From assembly GCA_900108205.1 (NCBI GenBank), contig FNUU01000003.1, positions 149,881-213,880 on the forward strand: a stretch of DNA of 64,000 nt. Reading direction: 5' to 3'. Both the position numbers and the translations under genes were made by a program. This DNA is from Eubacterium ruminantium (GTDB taxonomy: Bacteria; Bacillota; Clostridia; Lachnospirales; Lachnospiraceae). This document shows, piece after piece, positions 16,734 to 26,100 of this stretch; the stretch's first letter is position 1, and each line of letters begins with the position of its first letter. The notes beneath the pieces are model-generated. The model was given only the letters and a program-made list of their open reading frames with translations. It searched no databases and was not told where the DNA came from.

Positions 16734-18251
16734 ATGTTTTGCTATAAATGTGGAACTGAACTGCCGGATGAGGCTTTAATATGTTCAAAATGCGGAACAA
16801 GAACAGTGAAGAGTATCCTTGCCCTGCCACAGACAGCTGAAGGGCAGGAACATGAGTCGTCCGCCGGTGAGACAGAGCAGAGTACCGGGACAGAATTATC
16901 TGCAGGAGCTAAAACGGGGGCCGGAACGGAATTATCCACAGGCAGTAAACCGGAGCAGAGTACCGGGACAGAATTGTCTGCAGGAGTTGATCTGGGTACC
17001 GGAACGGAACTTGCAACCGGTGCAAAACCTGATGCAGGAACAACTCTGACGACCGGAAATAAAACAAATACGGAGATGGTTCCGTATAAATCCGGTGATA
17101 GTACAGCTGTTGGACCGTATCTTGGAAAAGGCCGGGGAAAGATTACGAAGAAGATGCTGGTGATCATGATTGCTTCACTGGCTGTTATTTGTATGGCTGT
17201 GATACTCGCTGTTATCATTCATAAACATAATTCAGATCCAAAGAATACAGTCTGGAGTGAAAAACCTAAGGGAAAGTATATAGATGCGAAAGACCTTCCG
17301 ATGGCGCCGCAGCTGGAAACAGCGCTCAGCGCTTCATTTGCATGGTGTTATTCGGGAAGTACAGAAAAAACAAGGATTTATGATTCGAGGAAGGCTGCTA
17401 AATGTGATATAGATATTCTTGATAATTCCCTGAATTTCATTTGTAACGGAATGAATGAAAAAACCAGGGTATATCCGGTCAGCAAGCCGACCCTTTTTTC
17501 GGTTAACAGCGGTGATGCCATGGATCCGAAGGGAAAAGCTGCAGCTATAGGCGGCAGATATTACGGGCTGGAAGCAGAGTCGGCGGAGTGGATGGCTGTG
17601 AATATTTTTAATGCATCGGCTGAGGATGTAAAAAAGATAGCTGCGTTGGCAAATGAAAAAACAGGTGCTGTTTACGGATATTATAAGGATGGCGGAAGAT
17701 ATATTCTGACAACGGATATAGACAGCAATAAGAAAAAGGATATAAGTCTTGATACGATTAAAAGTGCTATGACGGACGGAAGATTCTACTATCTTGCATA
17801 TAGTATAAAGGTTCTTGACTCAGGAACGGAGGAAGAAACTTACAATATGTATGCTGTTATGGAATTGAAGGAAGCTGAAGGGAAAAAATACTGGTCCTTC
17901 TATTATTTCTCAAATCTGATACCGGCAAAAATGATGTCCTCTCCGAAATCAGATGCCGGTGTAAAGGTGGACGAGATCATAGCTGAAAGCTGCAGAAAAT
18001 ATGTTGTTAAGAAAAAGCTTGCAGAAAAAGAACCGGAGTTCTTTGAAGTAACAAAGGGCTTTGATGAAGAGAACGGAGCATATTATACAGTACATTTATT
18101 TGATGTTATGTATGATAAAGGAGAGGAAGGGCATACTGCTACCGTTGCTTATTACAGAGTATTTCCGGATGGAAAAGCCTACGATCTTTGGGATATATCC
18201 GATGAAGAGAAGAATGTTCCGATCTTTATCAGTTTAGATAAAGAAAAGTGA
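16734..18251 (+). CDS. zinc-ribbon membrane protein with repetitive linker
   Basis: A 505-residue, three-part protein. Residues 2-25 are a zinc ribbon (CYKCG ... CSKCG). Residues ~35-115 are a low-complexity Thr/Gly/Glu/Ala linker made of repeats like TGTELSAG. A single membrane span lies at about 143-163 (MLVIMIASLAVICMAVILAVII), followed by a ~340-residue outside domain with no recognised motif. At DNA level part of the linker is a 78-bp duplication (GAGCAGAGTACCGGGACAG at 16875 and 16953). Zinc-ribbon plus single-span proteins of this type are common and mostly uncharacterised in clostridia. GGAGGG precedes the ATG. Confidence 0.7.
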   Translation: MFCYKCGTELPDEALICSKCGTRTVKSILALPQTAEGQEHESSAGETEQSTGTELSAGAKTGAGTELSTGSKPEQSTGTELSAGVDLGTGTELATGAKPDAGTTLTTGNKTNTEMVPYKSGDSTAVGPYLGKGRGKITKKMLVIMIASLAVICMAVILAVIIHKHNSDPKNTVWSEKPKGKYIDAKDLPMAPQLETALSASFAWCYSGSTEKTRIYDSRKAAKCDIDILDNSLNFICNGMNEKTRVYPVSKPTLFSVNSGDAMDPKGKAAAIGGRYYGLEAESAEWMAVNIFNASAEDVKKIAALANEKTGAVYGYYKDGGRYILTTDIDSNKKKDISLDTIKSAMTDGRFYYLAYSIKVLDSGTEEETYNMYAVMELKEAEGKKYWSFYYFSNLIPAKMMSSPKSDAGVKVDEIIAESCRKYVVKKKLAEKEPEFFEVTKGFDEENGAYYTVHLFDVMYDKGEEGHTATVAYYRVFPDGKAYDLWDISDEEKNVPIFISLDKEK

Positions 18252-18315
18252 TCATGAATTATTGTACACATTATTTGTTGATATCATATGAGGACAAGTA
18301 ATGAGTGAATTAACG

Positions 18316-18379
18316 TATCAGCGAATATACGTGTCACAAGATGATTGATGACATGTGAATTCGCTGATATTTATAGTTT
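18316..18379 (+). terminator. terminator-like hairpin after the zinc-ribbon gene
   Basis: TATCAGCGAAT (18316-18326) pairs exactly with ATTCGCTGATA (18359-18369), with a further TGTCA/TGACA pair inside, followed by a T-rich TTTATAGTTTT. Confidence 0.7.
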
Positions 18380-18418
18380 TATGCACAGATAATAATTGGT
18401 AAAAAAGGAGATAATAAG

Positions 18419-19327
18419 ATGATATATACCGTAACCTTCAATCCTTCTTTGGATTATATAGTGACTGTGCCGGATTTCAGGCTCGGAATGACCAACAGAA
18501 CCTCTTCGGAACTGCTTCTTCCCGGTGGAAAGGGTATAAATGTTTCGATAGTCCTTTCTAATCTGGGGATATCCAATACTGCATTTTATTACAGTGCGGG
18601 TTTTGTCGGAAGAGAGATTACCGAGAGGATAGAAGAATACGGAATTAAAGCGGAGTATATAGAACTTACGGACGGATGCTCACGAATTAATCTCAAGCTT
18701 AAATCGATGGACGGTACAGAGATAAATGGTATGGGGCCGGAGATTCCGACTGAAAAAACAGAGGAACTGCTTCAAAAGCTTGATAAACTCACAGAGGGCG
18801 ATACTCTCGTTCTTGCCGGCAGTATTCCGAAGAGTATGCCGGATACCATTTATGCAGATATAATGGAGAGGCTTTCAGGAAAAGGCATCAGGATAGTTGT
18901 TGATGCTACAAAGCAGCTCCTGATGAATGTACTGAAATACAAGCCATTTCTTATTAAACCCAATAATCATGAACTGGGTGAGATTTTTGGGGTTGAACTT
19001 ACAACGAGAGAAAGTGTGGTTTTGTATGCAAAACGCCTTCAGGAAATGGGCGCAGTGAATGTACTTGTTTCAATGGCGGGCGAGGGAGCTGTTCTGGTTT
19101 CTTCGGAGGGAAATGTCTTTATGAGCGAGGCTCCGGAAGGAAAGCTTGTTAACGGAGTAGGAGCAGGTGATTCAATGGTTGCTGGTTTCCTTGCTTCGAT
19201 CACAAAGGAACCTGAAGATTATGAAAAAGCATTTAAAATGGGCCTGTCAGCAGGCTCGGCCAGTGCATTTTCGGAATTTCTGGCATCAAAAGAAGAGATT
19301 CTTTCGGTTTACAACAGTATTATTTGA
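18419..19327 (+). CDS. PfkB-family sugar-phosphate kinase, probably 1-phosphofructokinase
   Basis: A 302-residue ribokinase/PfkB-fold enzyme. The N-terminal sugar site is PGGKGINVS and the C-terminal catalytic/ATP motif is NGVGAGDSMVAGF. The start, MIYTVTFNPSLDY, and KPNNHELGEIFG are typical of the FruK/LacC branch, which phosphorylates fructose-1-phosphate or tagatose-6-phosphate to a bisphosphate. That product is the substrate of the aldolase encoded next (19557), a sensible metabolic neighbour. No fructose PTS gene is in view, so fruK versus lacC or pfkB cannot be settled. AAGGAG precedes the ATG. Confidence 0.85.
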   Translation: MIYTVTFNPSLDYIVTVPDFRLGMTNRTSSELLLPGGKGINVSIVLSNLGISNTAFYYSAGFVGREITERIEEYGIKAEYIELTDGCSRINLKLKSMDGTEINGMGPEIPTEKTEELLQKLDKLTEGDTLVLAGSIPKSMPDTIYADIMERLSGKGIRIVVDATKQLLMNVLKYKPFLIKPNNHELGEIFGVELTTRESVVLYAKRLQEMGAVNVLVSMAGEGAVLVSSEGNVFMSEAPEGKLVNGVGAGDSMVAGFLASITKEPEDYEKAFKMGLSAGSASAFSEFLASKEEILSVYNSII

Positions 19328-19349
19328 AAAAAACTTTTCAAAATCATAC

Positions 19350-19378
19350 TTGTTTAAATCAAAGCCTTGTTATATAAT
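19350..19378 (+). promoter_or_regulatory. promoter of the aldolase gene
   Basis: TTGTTT (19350-19355) and TATAAT (19373-19378) are exactly 17 bases apart, about 180 bases before the aldolase start. This implies a long leader of roughly 170 bases. Confidence 0.75.
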
Positions 19379-19397
19379 GTTGGCGGTTAGTTAACTC

Positions 19398-19524
19398 AAA
19401 TCCTGCTTCATGTCTGCTCGATAATGCAAATAGTAGTAAGGGAAGTGGCAATTGATAGATGTGACGACAGATGTTCTGATAGATCATGAAAAGACGATGG
19501 CCGGAATGTCGAAATGCAGGATTT
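19398..19524 (+). ncRNA. structured leader RNA of the aldolase gene
   Basis: AAATCCTGC (19398-19406) pairs perfectly with GCAGGATTT (19516-19524), closing a ~127-base domain inside the leader transcribed from the promoter at 19350. TTCATG/CATGAA can pair within. The ribosome site (ACGGAGG) lies 20 bases after the closing stem. I recognise no known riboswitch class. It may be a cis-regulatory RNA or a stabilising fold for a highly expressed gene. Confidence 0.5.
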
Positions 19525-19556
19525 CAAATCATATATTTTTTACGGAGGTAAATTAA

Positions 19557-20420
19557 ATGTTAGTTTCAGCTGAAAAGATGCTCAAAGACGCAGTGGCAGG
19601 TGGATATGCTGTTGCACAGTTCAACATTAACAACCTTGAGTGGACAAAGGAAATCCTTCTTGAGTGTGAAGAGCTTAAGAGCCCGGTAATCCTTGGTGTA
19701 TCTATGGGTGCTGCTAAGTACATGACAGGTTATAAGACAGTAGTTGCTATGGTTAGCGCTATGATCGATTCACTTGGAATCACAGTTCCTGTTGCACTTC
19801 ACCTTGATCATGGTAACTATGATGCAGCAAAGGCTTGTATCGAGGCTGGTTTTTCATCAATCATGTTTGATGGTTCTTCACTTCCACTTGAAGAGAATAT
19901 TGCAAAGACAACAGAGCTCGTAGCTATCTGCAAGGAAAAGGGTATCTCTCTTGAGGCAGAAGTAGGTGGAATCGGCGGCGAGGAAGACGGCGTTGTTTCA
20001 ACAGGCGAGTGTGCTGATCCTGCTGAGTGTAAGCAGATAAATGATCTTGGAGTTACAATGCTTGCATGTGGTATCGGTAATATTCATGGTAAGTATCCTG
20101 CAAACTGGGCTGGTCTTCAGTTCAACGTACTTGAGAGCATCAAGGCAGTTGTAGGAGACAGACCACTTGTTCTTCACGGTGGTTCAGGTATTCCTGATGA
20201 GCAGATCAAGAAGGCAATCTCTATGGGAGTTGCTAAGGTAAATGTTAATACAGAGCTTCAGCTTGTATTTGCAGATGCTACAAGAAAGTACATCGAGGCT
20301 GGTAAGGATCTTGAAGGTAAGGGTTATGACCCACGTAAGCTCCTTGCTCCTGGTGCAGCAGCTATCAGAGAAGAAGTTAAGGATCGTGTAGCTGTATTTG
20401 GTTCTGCTAACAGAGCATAA
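19557..20420 (+). CDS. fba: class II fructose-bisphosphate aldolase
   Basis: A zinc-dependent glycolytic aldolase of 287 residues that splits fructose-1,6-bisphosphate into DHAP and glyceraldehyde-3-phosphate. Metal and catalytic motifs are visible: ALHLDHGNYD (His/Asp), EAEVGGIGGEED, the GNIHGKYP histidine and VLHGGSGIP. Codon use is strongly biased (CTT, GCT, GTT, AAG), as in very highly expressed genes. It has its own promoter, a structured leader and a strong terminator, so it is a single-gene unit, with the PfkB-type kinase just upstream providing pathway context. Confidence 0.95.
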   Translation: MLVSAEKMLKDAVAGGYAVAQFNINNLEWTKEILLECEELKSPVILGVSMGAAKYMTGYKTVVAMVSAMIDSLGITVPVALHLDHGNYDAAKACIEAGFSSIMFDGSSLPLEENIAKTTELVAICKEKGISLEAEVGGIGGEEDGVVSTGECADPAECKQINDLGVTMLACGIGNIHGKYPANWAGLQFNVLESIKAVVGDRPLVLHGGSGIPDEQIKKAISMGVAKVNVNTELQLVFADATRKYIEAGKDLEGKGYDPRKLLAPGAAAIREEVKDRVAVFGSANRA

Positions 20421-20442
20421 TTGAAATAAATACAAACATTTT

Positions 20443-20491
20443 AAGCCTCCCTGCCGGAATTTATTTTGACCGATAGGGAGGCTTGTTTTAT
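20443..20491 (+). terminator. aldolase terminator
   Basis: AAGCCTCCCTGCCGG (20443-20457) pairs with CCGATAGGGAGGCTT (20470-20484) with one mismatch region, followed by GTTTTAT. Confidence 0.9.
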
Positions 20492-20580
20492 ATAATAGGA
20501 AACTGCGGTGGTATAGCAACATTTAAACAGCAGTTATGATAGGGTCAAACTAAGACCAACTGGATATAATAATTATTAAA

Positions 20581-20656
20581 GATTCCCCCGGAAGTATTTG
20601 ATATGTATTTGGAATACCGGGTACATATCATTTACGACCGGGGGGATATTCTTTTT
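20581..20656 (+). terminator. long imperfect hairpin upstream of the SMC operon
   Basis: ATTCCCCCGG (20582-20591) pairs with CCGGGGGGAT (20638-20647), and GTA-TTTGATATGT pairs inside with ACATATCATTTAC. TATTCTTTTT follows. It can act as a second terminator that insulates the downstream operon, or as part of its control region. Confidence 0.6.
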
Positions 20657-20669
20657 GGAGAAAAAACAA

Positions 20670-20698
20670 GTGCCAACTTTTATATTTTGTGTTATCAT
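20670..20698 (+). promoter_or_regulatory. promoter of the SMC-like operon
   Basis: GTGCCA (20670-20675) and TATCAT (20693-20698) are 17 bases apart, and TGT precedes the -10 as an extended element. The first gene starts about 65 bases further on. Confidence 0.6.
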
Positions 20699-20769
20699 GT
20701 CATGTGGAATACAAGAATTTGAAGGTATACAGTAGTTTGAAAACTGTATATGAGTACCGGAGCAGATCA

Positions 20770-22308
20770 ATGGCTGAGCAGCATGTCCTTATAAATGAAA
20801 TAATAAATGACCATACAGAAAGGATGCTTAATCTTAAAAAGTATTATCCTTTCTTTGTTTTGTGTGATAATACGTTTTCTCAGTATAAAGAGGGAAGATA
20901 CAGAAATCTTGATATGGGCTATATAACCTTTGCGGTATTGAGATTTTTTATAGATGAAAATAATTTTAATGAGAGACCGGTAGAATATCCGGATTATGAG
21001 AAGTTTATAACAGGACTTTTGAAGAGAGATTTTGAACTTGAAGAATCTGCTGATGAACTAAAGGAACTTGCGGCTTATATATTTAATAAGATAAATAACG
21101 ACGGAAGAGCCTTCAGCTTTTCATTTTATGATCCTGAAGAGAGAAAACAGAAAACCATAAGGGTCAGACTTCTGGAGAGCAATATTTCTGAAGGTAAGGT
21201 CAGTTACAGCATAACTGCGGACGGTATCGAGTTTTATCTGGATACCAAGGAGGTCAGAGATGAAAGCCGTATCAGTACCAATCAGCTGCTTCTGGAAAAA
21301 CTGATAAAGACTGAAAATTTCAGGGGCGGCATAGATGTCGTTAAGAGGATAAACAGTGAGGTTGCAAGGCTTCAGAAGAGAAGAGATGAAGTTATTACGC
21401 TTATGGCTTCTGATATAAAAGCAGGAAGCAAAGCCTGTGATGAGTTTATGAGCAGTACTGCCAAATGGTTTTCGGAGGAGAGGCAGTCCTTTGAGAAAAA
21501 TAAAAATCTGGCGGATAAAGCTATTTCAAGGATCAGCAGCGAGAGCGAACAGGGCAGCAGAAGAAGATATGCTGAGATAAATGAACTTATGACTGAGCTG
21601 AAGAAGGCAATCAGCAATCACAGTGAGCTTATAGCCGATACGGCAGAGCTTTCAAGATTATCTGAAGAAATGATAAGCCGCGCAAAGAGGAGGGCTCTGA
21701 GACCGGTATTTGATTATGAGGATGTTCTGGCAAGAATAGTGCGCAGTGACCGGCCTGAAAATATGAGTCTTATAGTAATGCCGTTTCTCCGTCCGAAGAT
21801 GCATAAAAGCTTTTCACCTATGCTGGTAGATAATATGCTGAAGGCGTCTGATGAGGATTCTCTTAAGGGAGAGAAGGTTGAAAAGACTGCGGCGGATCTT
21901 TCATTTAAGTTTGAGGATGAGAAGCTGGATGATATGATAGGGCATAATTTCGGTATGCTTTTTACAGAGCTTCTGGACAGACTTGTCAGATGGGACAAGC
22001 TTACACTGAAGGAGTTTATTGCTATTCTGGCGGTTAAATTCGGCGAAGAAATCTATGATAACAGAGACTTTTATTCTTTTCTTGTGCATCTGGCAGAGAA
22101 GGAATATTATGTGATATCAAAGGTTTTGGAAAAACCGGAAACCGTGCTTGAGAAAATGGCGGTTTCAAATATGACAGAGAGCGATACGGAGCGCTATAAG
22201 AATCTGGAATTCAATATTATCTATGATAGAGAAGAGATAGTTTTGAAGGATGATGAGGAAGACAGAAGAGTCATCACAAACATGATATTCAACGTGATAA
22301 AACAGTAA
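20770..22308 (+). CDS. JetA-like (kleisin-type) subunit of an SMC complex
   Basis: A 512-residue cytosolic protein. The start of the mature-looking sequence (MAEQHVLINEIINDHTERM, then YYPFFVLCDNTFSQYKEG and LDMGYITFAVLRFFIDENNFNE) matches my memory of the DUF5716/JetA family, the kleisin/MukF-like part of Wadjet-type condensins. Residues ~210-320 are helical and coiled-coil-like. The frame is open from 20689, but ATG 20770 has GGAG about 8 bases upstream and fits the family start. It heads an operon with a small second subunit and an SMC-like ATPase. Known Wadjet systems bind and cleave circular DNA, but the nuclease JetD is not found here. Confidence 0.7.
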   Translation: MAEQHVLINEIINDHTERMLNLKKYYPFFVLCDNTFSQYKEGRYRNLDMGYITFAVLRFFIDENNFNERPVEYPDYEKFITGLLKRDFELEESADELKELAAYIFNKINNDGRAFSFSFYDPEERKQKTIRVRLLESNISEGKVSYSITADGIEFYLDTKEVRDESRISTNQLLLEKLIKTENFRGGIDVVKRINSEVARLQKRRDEVITLMASDIKAGSKACDEFMSSTAKWFSEERQSFEKNKNLADKAISRISSESEQGSRRRYAEINELMTELKKAISNHSELIADTAELSRLSEEMISRAKRRALRPVFDYEDVLARIVRSDRPENMSLIVMPFLRPKMHKSFSPMLVDNMLKASDEDSLKGEKVEKTAADLSFKFEDEKLDDMIGHNFGMLFTELLDRLVRWDKLTLKEFIAILAVKFGEEIYDNRDFYSFLVHLAEKEYYVISKVLEKPETVLEKMAVSNMTESDTERYKNLEFNIIYDREEIVLKDDEEDRRVITNMIFNVIKQ

Positions 22309-22410
22309 TGATGTAATAAACAGCGGAAATAAACAAAAATACCGGTTATGGCATACATACGGATTTGTTTGAAATAATTTGATCTGACAGATAGATGGAG
22401 ATAAAAAGCA

Positions 22411-23145
22411 ATGGATGAGAGAAGTCTTGATAAAGCCCTTGAAATATATAGCAGGCTTATAAGTGGTTCCGAGGTGTCTGAAAAGAACAAGGACAGTAAG
22501 GAGCTGTATGAGGCCTTTTACGGAAATGGCGAGGTCTATGATATAGTGATGAGACTGCTTAAGAAGCTGGGACTCAGATTATATGAATATAATGATTCAA
22601 TCTTTATTACGGCCGGTGAGGGTAATAAGGTATTTGGATATACAAATGATGAATTGAAGAAGCTCATCGGACTTCGTCTTAACAAGGAGCTTTATCTGGT
22701 ATATTTCATAATGTACTGTTCTCTTCTTTACTTTTACAAGGATTCATCTACATATCAGACGAGAGATTATATAAGGCTTGAGGATATTGTTCAGGCCACC
22801 GGCGAGAGGCTTATCGGAATCACCGGAGGCAGAAATGTATTTGAAGAGGATGATGAAAGTTTAGAGAGCTTTAAGGCAGTTATGCTGCTTTGGGACAACC
22901 TTCCGCTCATGCTTTCAGAGGACAGTGAGAGGAATAAGGCCAGCAGAGGCTCGAAGACAGGCTTTGTAAAGCTGACATTTAATTTTCTGATAAATGAAAA
23001 GCTGTTTGTGGAGAACAGCGATCGTTACTATCCGACGGATCGCTTCAGAGCGCTGGCGGAAAATTATTTTGAAGACTTCAAGGGTAAGATTTATACACTC
23101 ACAGGAGGGGCAGAAAATGCCGGAGATAAACAGGATCAGGGTTAA
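22411..23145 (+). CDS. JetB-like small subunit of the SMC complex
   Basis: This 244-residue protein (MDERSLDKALEIYSRLISG, FGYTNDELKKLIGLRLNKELYLVYFIMY, SKTGFVKLTFNFLINEKLFVE) fits the DUF6063/JetB-like group, the winged-helix, MukE/KITE-like subunit that bridges kleisin and SMC heads. Its last 29 bases overlap the start of the SMC gene, so the two are translationally coupled. It has no signal peptide and no membrane span. The assignment leans on both sequence impression and the fixed order kleisin-like, small subunit, SMC. Confidence 0.7.
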   Translation: MDERSLDKALEIYSRLISGSEVSEKNKDSKELYEAFYGNGEVYDIVMRLLKKLGLRLYEYNDSIFITAGEGNKVFGYTNDELKKLIGLRLNKELYLVYFIMYCSLLYFYKDSSTYQTRDYIRLEDIVQATGERLIGITGGRNVFEEDDESLESFKAVMLLWDNLPLMLSEDSERNKASRGSKTGFVKLTFNFLINEKLFVENSDRYYPTDRFRALAENYFEDFKGKIYTLTGGAENAGDKQDQG

Positions 23146-26100
23146 TAATGTAAAATATAATTTTGGTACTCAGTACTATGATGATTTCACGATGAGAATG
23201 TATGGTAAGAATACCATATATGATCTTGCAAATGGTGGTGGAAAATCTGTACTCATGCTCCTTCTTATGCAGAATCTTATTCCTAATTGTACGCTTGATG
23301 ATAAACAGCCGGTGGAAAAGCTTTTCAGAGACGGCTGCGGAAATACTACCATCCATTCTCTTGTTGAATGGAAGCTGGATAAAACGGAGGATTCGGAAGG
23401 CTATCGATACATGACCACCGGATTCTGCGCCAGAAAAGCAAAGGACAGCAGTGCAGAGGGTAAAAATGAAGATGCATCAGATGGCGGAGTGGCAGCTGCA
23501 GTGGCTTCGGAAGGCAGCTCAACAGCAACCATAGAGTATTTCAATTACTGTATTTTTTATAATTCATATAATAAAAATGATATTATAAACCTTCCGCTAA
23601 CAAAGGATAAGGAACATATTTCCTATCAGGCTCTGAAGAATTATCTTCTGGATCTTTCTCATAAGAATATAGAACTGAAGGTGATCGTTTTCGATAAAAA
23701 GGGTGAATACCAGAGGTTTATCAGCAGCTACGGACTTCATGAGAGTCAGTGGGAGATCATAAGAGGTATAAATAAAACCGAGGGACATGTCAGAACATAT
23801 TTTGAGACGAACTATAAAACTACCAGGAAGGTTGTGGAAGACCTTCTGATCGAGGAGATAATAGATAAGGCATTTCTTGTCCGCACCGAAAAGGACGAGG
23901 GAAGCAAGAACGGTATGGCTCGTCTCCTTATGAATATAAGGGAACAGCTGAAAAATCTTGCCGAAAAGAAGAGGGATATTGCATCCTATGATCACCAGAC
24001 AGAGCTTATAGAGCTTCTGTCTGACAGAGTGCGCTCATTTGAGGCTCTTTACAGAGATAAGGATGAGGTGGAGCAGAAGCTGGCTGATATTTATGAGACT
24101 GTAAAGAAGGAAAATCAGGAAAAACAGAAGGAAAAAGATAATCTTCTGGCAGAGCTTTCTTCCGCAGAAAATGAAAAATACGAGCTTACAAGAAAACTGG
24201 AGGAATTAAAGGTTTCCAGAGATATGCTTCTCCTTGATAAAAAGAAAGAGGAGATACAGAATTCGGAGGAAAGGCTTACTGAGCTTCGTGAAAGACTGGC
24301 AGAGGATGAAAGAAGTCTTATGCTGGCCGAAACCGGAAATGAATATCTGGAATATATAAAAGACAGTGAACAGAAAAGGGCAGTTGACGAAAAAAGACGT
24401 CTTCTTGCAGAAAATGATGAGTCCGGAATGGACGTACATGCCATTTGCTATAACATAAAAAGGCTTATCGATGGCAAACTTGCTTCTCTCGATATGGATG
24501 AGGAAGAAGTCAGCGGTAAGGAAGAGAAAGAGAGAGAAGAATATGATACAGCCGTTAAGAGGCTTCAGGAGGCTGAGACCGGCATAGCAGTATCATGGAA
24601 GCTGGAAAAGGCTTCCGAAGAAAGCGTGCAGCAGTTTAATGAAAGGCTGTCTGCATTTTATTCTGAGCTGAATGATAAGAGCTTTGATGAACTGAAGGTT
24701 AAGCTTCTGAAGGCGAATCTTAAGGAAAAGGAGATCTCCGAACGTATAAAGGAAAATGCAAAAAGGACAGAGGAACTCCTTAAGAAGACAGATCTGGACA
24801 GAGCAAGGCTTGGAGAAAATATATCAGAGACAGCGGCTGTAAAGCTGGAGAGAGAAAAAACCGAGAAGATAAGGAACAGCTTTAACAGCTATAAAGGAAG
24901 ACTGGACAGTCTCGCAAGCATATACATTTCCGGAGATGAAAAGAATCTTGGAAGACTTGAAGAGGAGATAGAGGAGAAGCTGAAGGATGCTTCACTCAGA
25001 CTTCGTGACAAGGAGAAGATATTAAGAGACCTTACAAAACGCTACAATGACATTTTAGAGGGCATACTTATAGAGAAAACCGATGGCGTGGAGAAGGTAC
25101 TTACTTATCTTCGCACGAGACATGGAATCTTTGCAATGTCCGGAATGGATTATCTGGCTGCACTGCCTGAGGATAAGAAGAAAGAAGTGCTGCAAAAGGT
25201 TCCGCAGCTTCCATACGGAATTGTCAGCGGTGATTTTGAGAAGATAATAAATGATCAGAACATCGGAGATGTTGATACAGGAAATGAACTTGTTACTGTA
25301 TTTGATGAGAAGCTTCTGGATGAGGATGCGGCTGCTCATTTTGGATGCAGTATAGATAAGGCTGTGATACTTCACAGGAATGCAGAATTCTTTACGGATG
25401 AAGCCTCTGTTGAGAGACTGGCAGCAGTTAAGAAAGCAGAGATAGATACAGTCAAGGAAGAGATACAGTCCATTCGTGATATGAAGAGGGTTGCCGGTGA
25501 GGATCTCGAATTTGTAAGGACCGCTACAGCAGATGATGCAATATCTGCGAAGGAAAGGGCAGACCTTCTGCTTTCGGAGGAAAATAAACTTATACTTCAG
25601 AAAACTGAGATCGAGAGTGAGATCTCAAAGAGTGAGAATGAACTTCTGGAGTTAAGAAATGCAAGAGAAGCTTATGAAAATTCCAGAAATGATAATTCAA
25701 AGGATATCATTTTACTGGAAAGAGCCATAGAGCTCGAAGAGCTTTCCGGAGAAGAAAAACAGAAGATAGAAAAGATCAGGGAAGACAGGGCAAGGCTCAT
25801 TAAAGAAAAAGAGCAGGCTGAGAGAGAGGCCGGAAGGCTTAACAGTATGCTGCTTTCATTAAGAGACCGGATGCAGCTGTACAGATCTGAGAAGGCAAAG
25901 CTTACAGAGCTTTGGAACAGTAAGTATAAGGCTTATTATCTTGAGGATGATTATGACATCCTGGATATGGACATTACCATGCTGGGAGCTGCCTTTGATG
26001 TGGCAGTCAACAAGTCAAAGGATAAGCTGATGGAGCAGGATTCTCTCAGGATTCTGTCAGAAACTCTTGCGGCAGGAATGAGCAGAACCCTTAAGAATAT

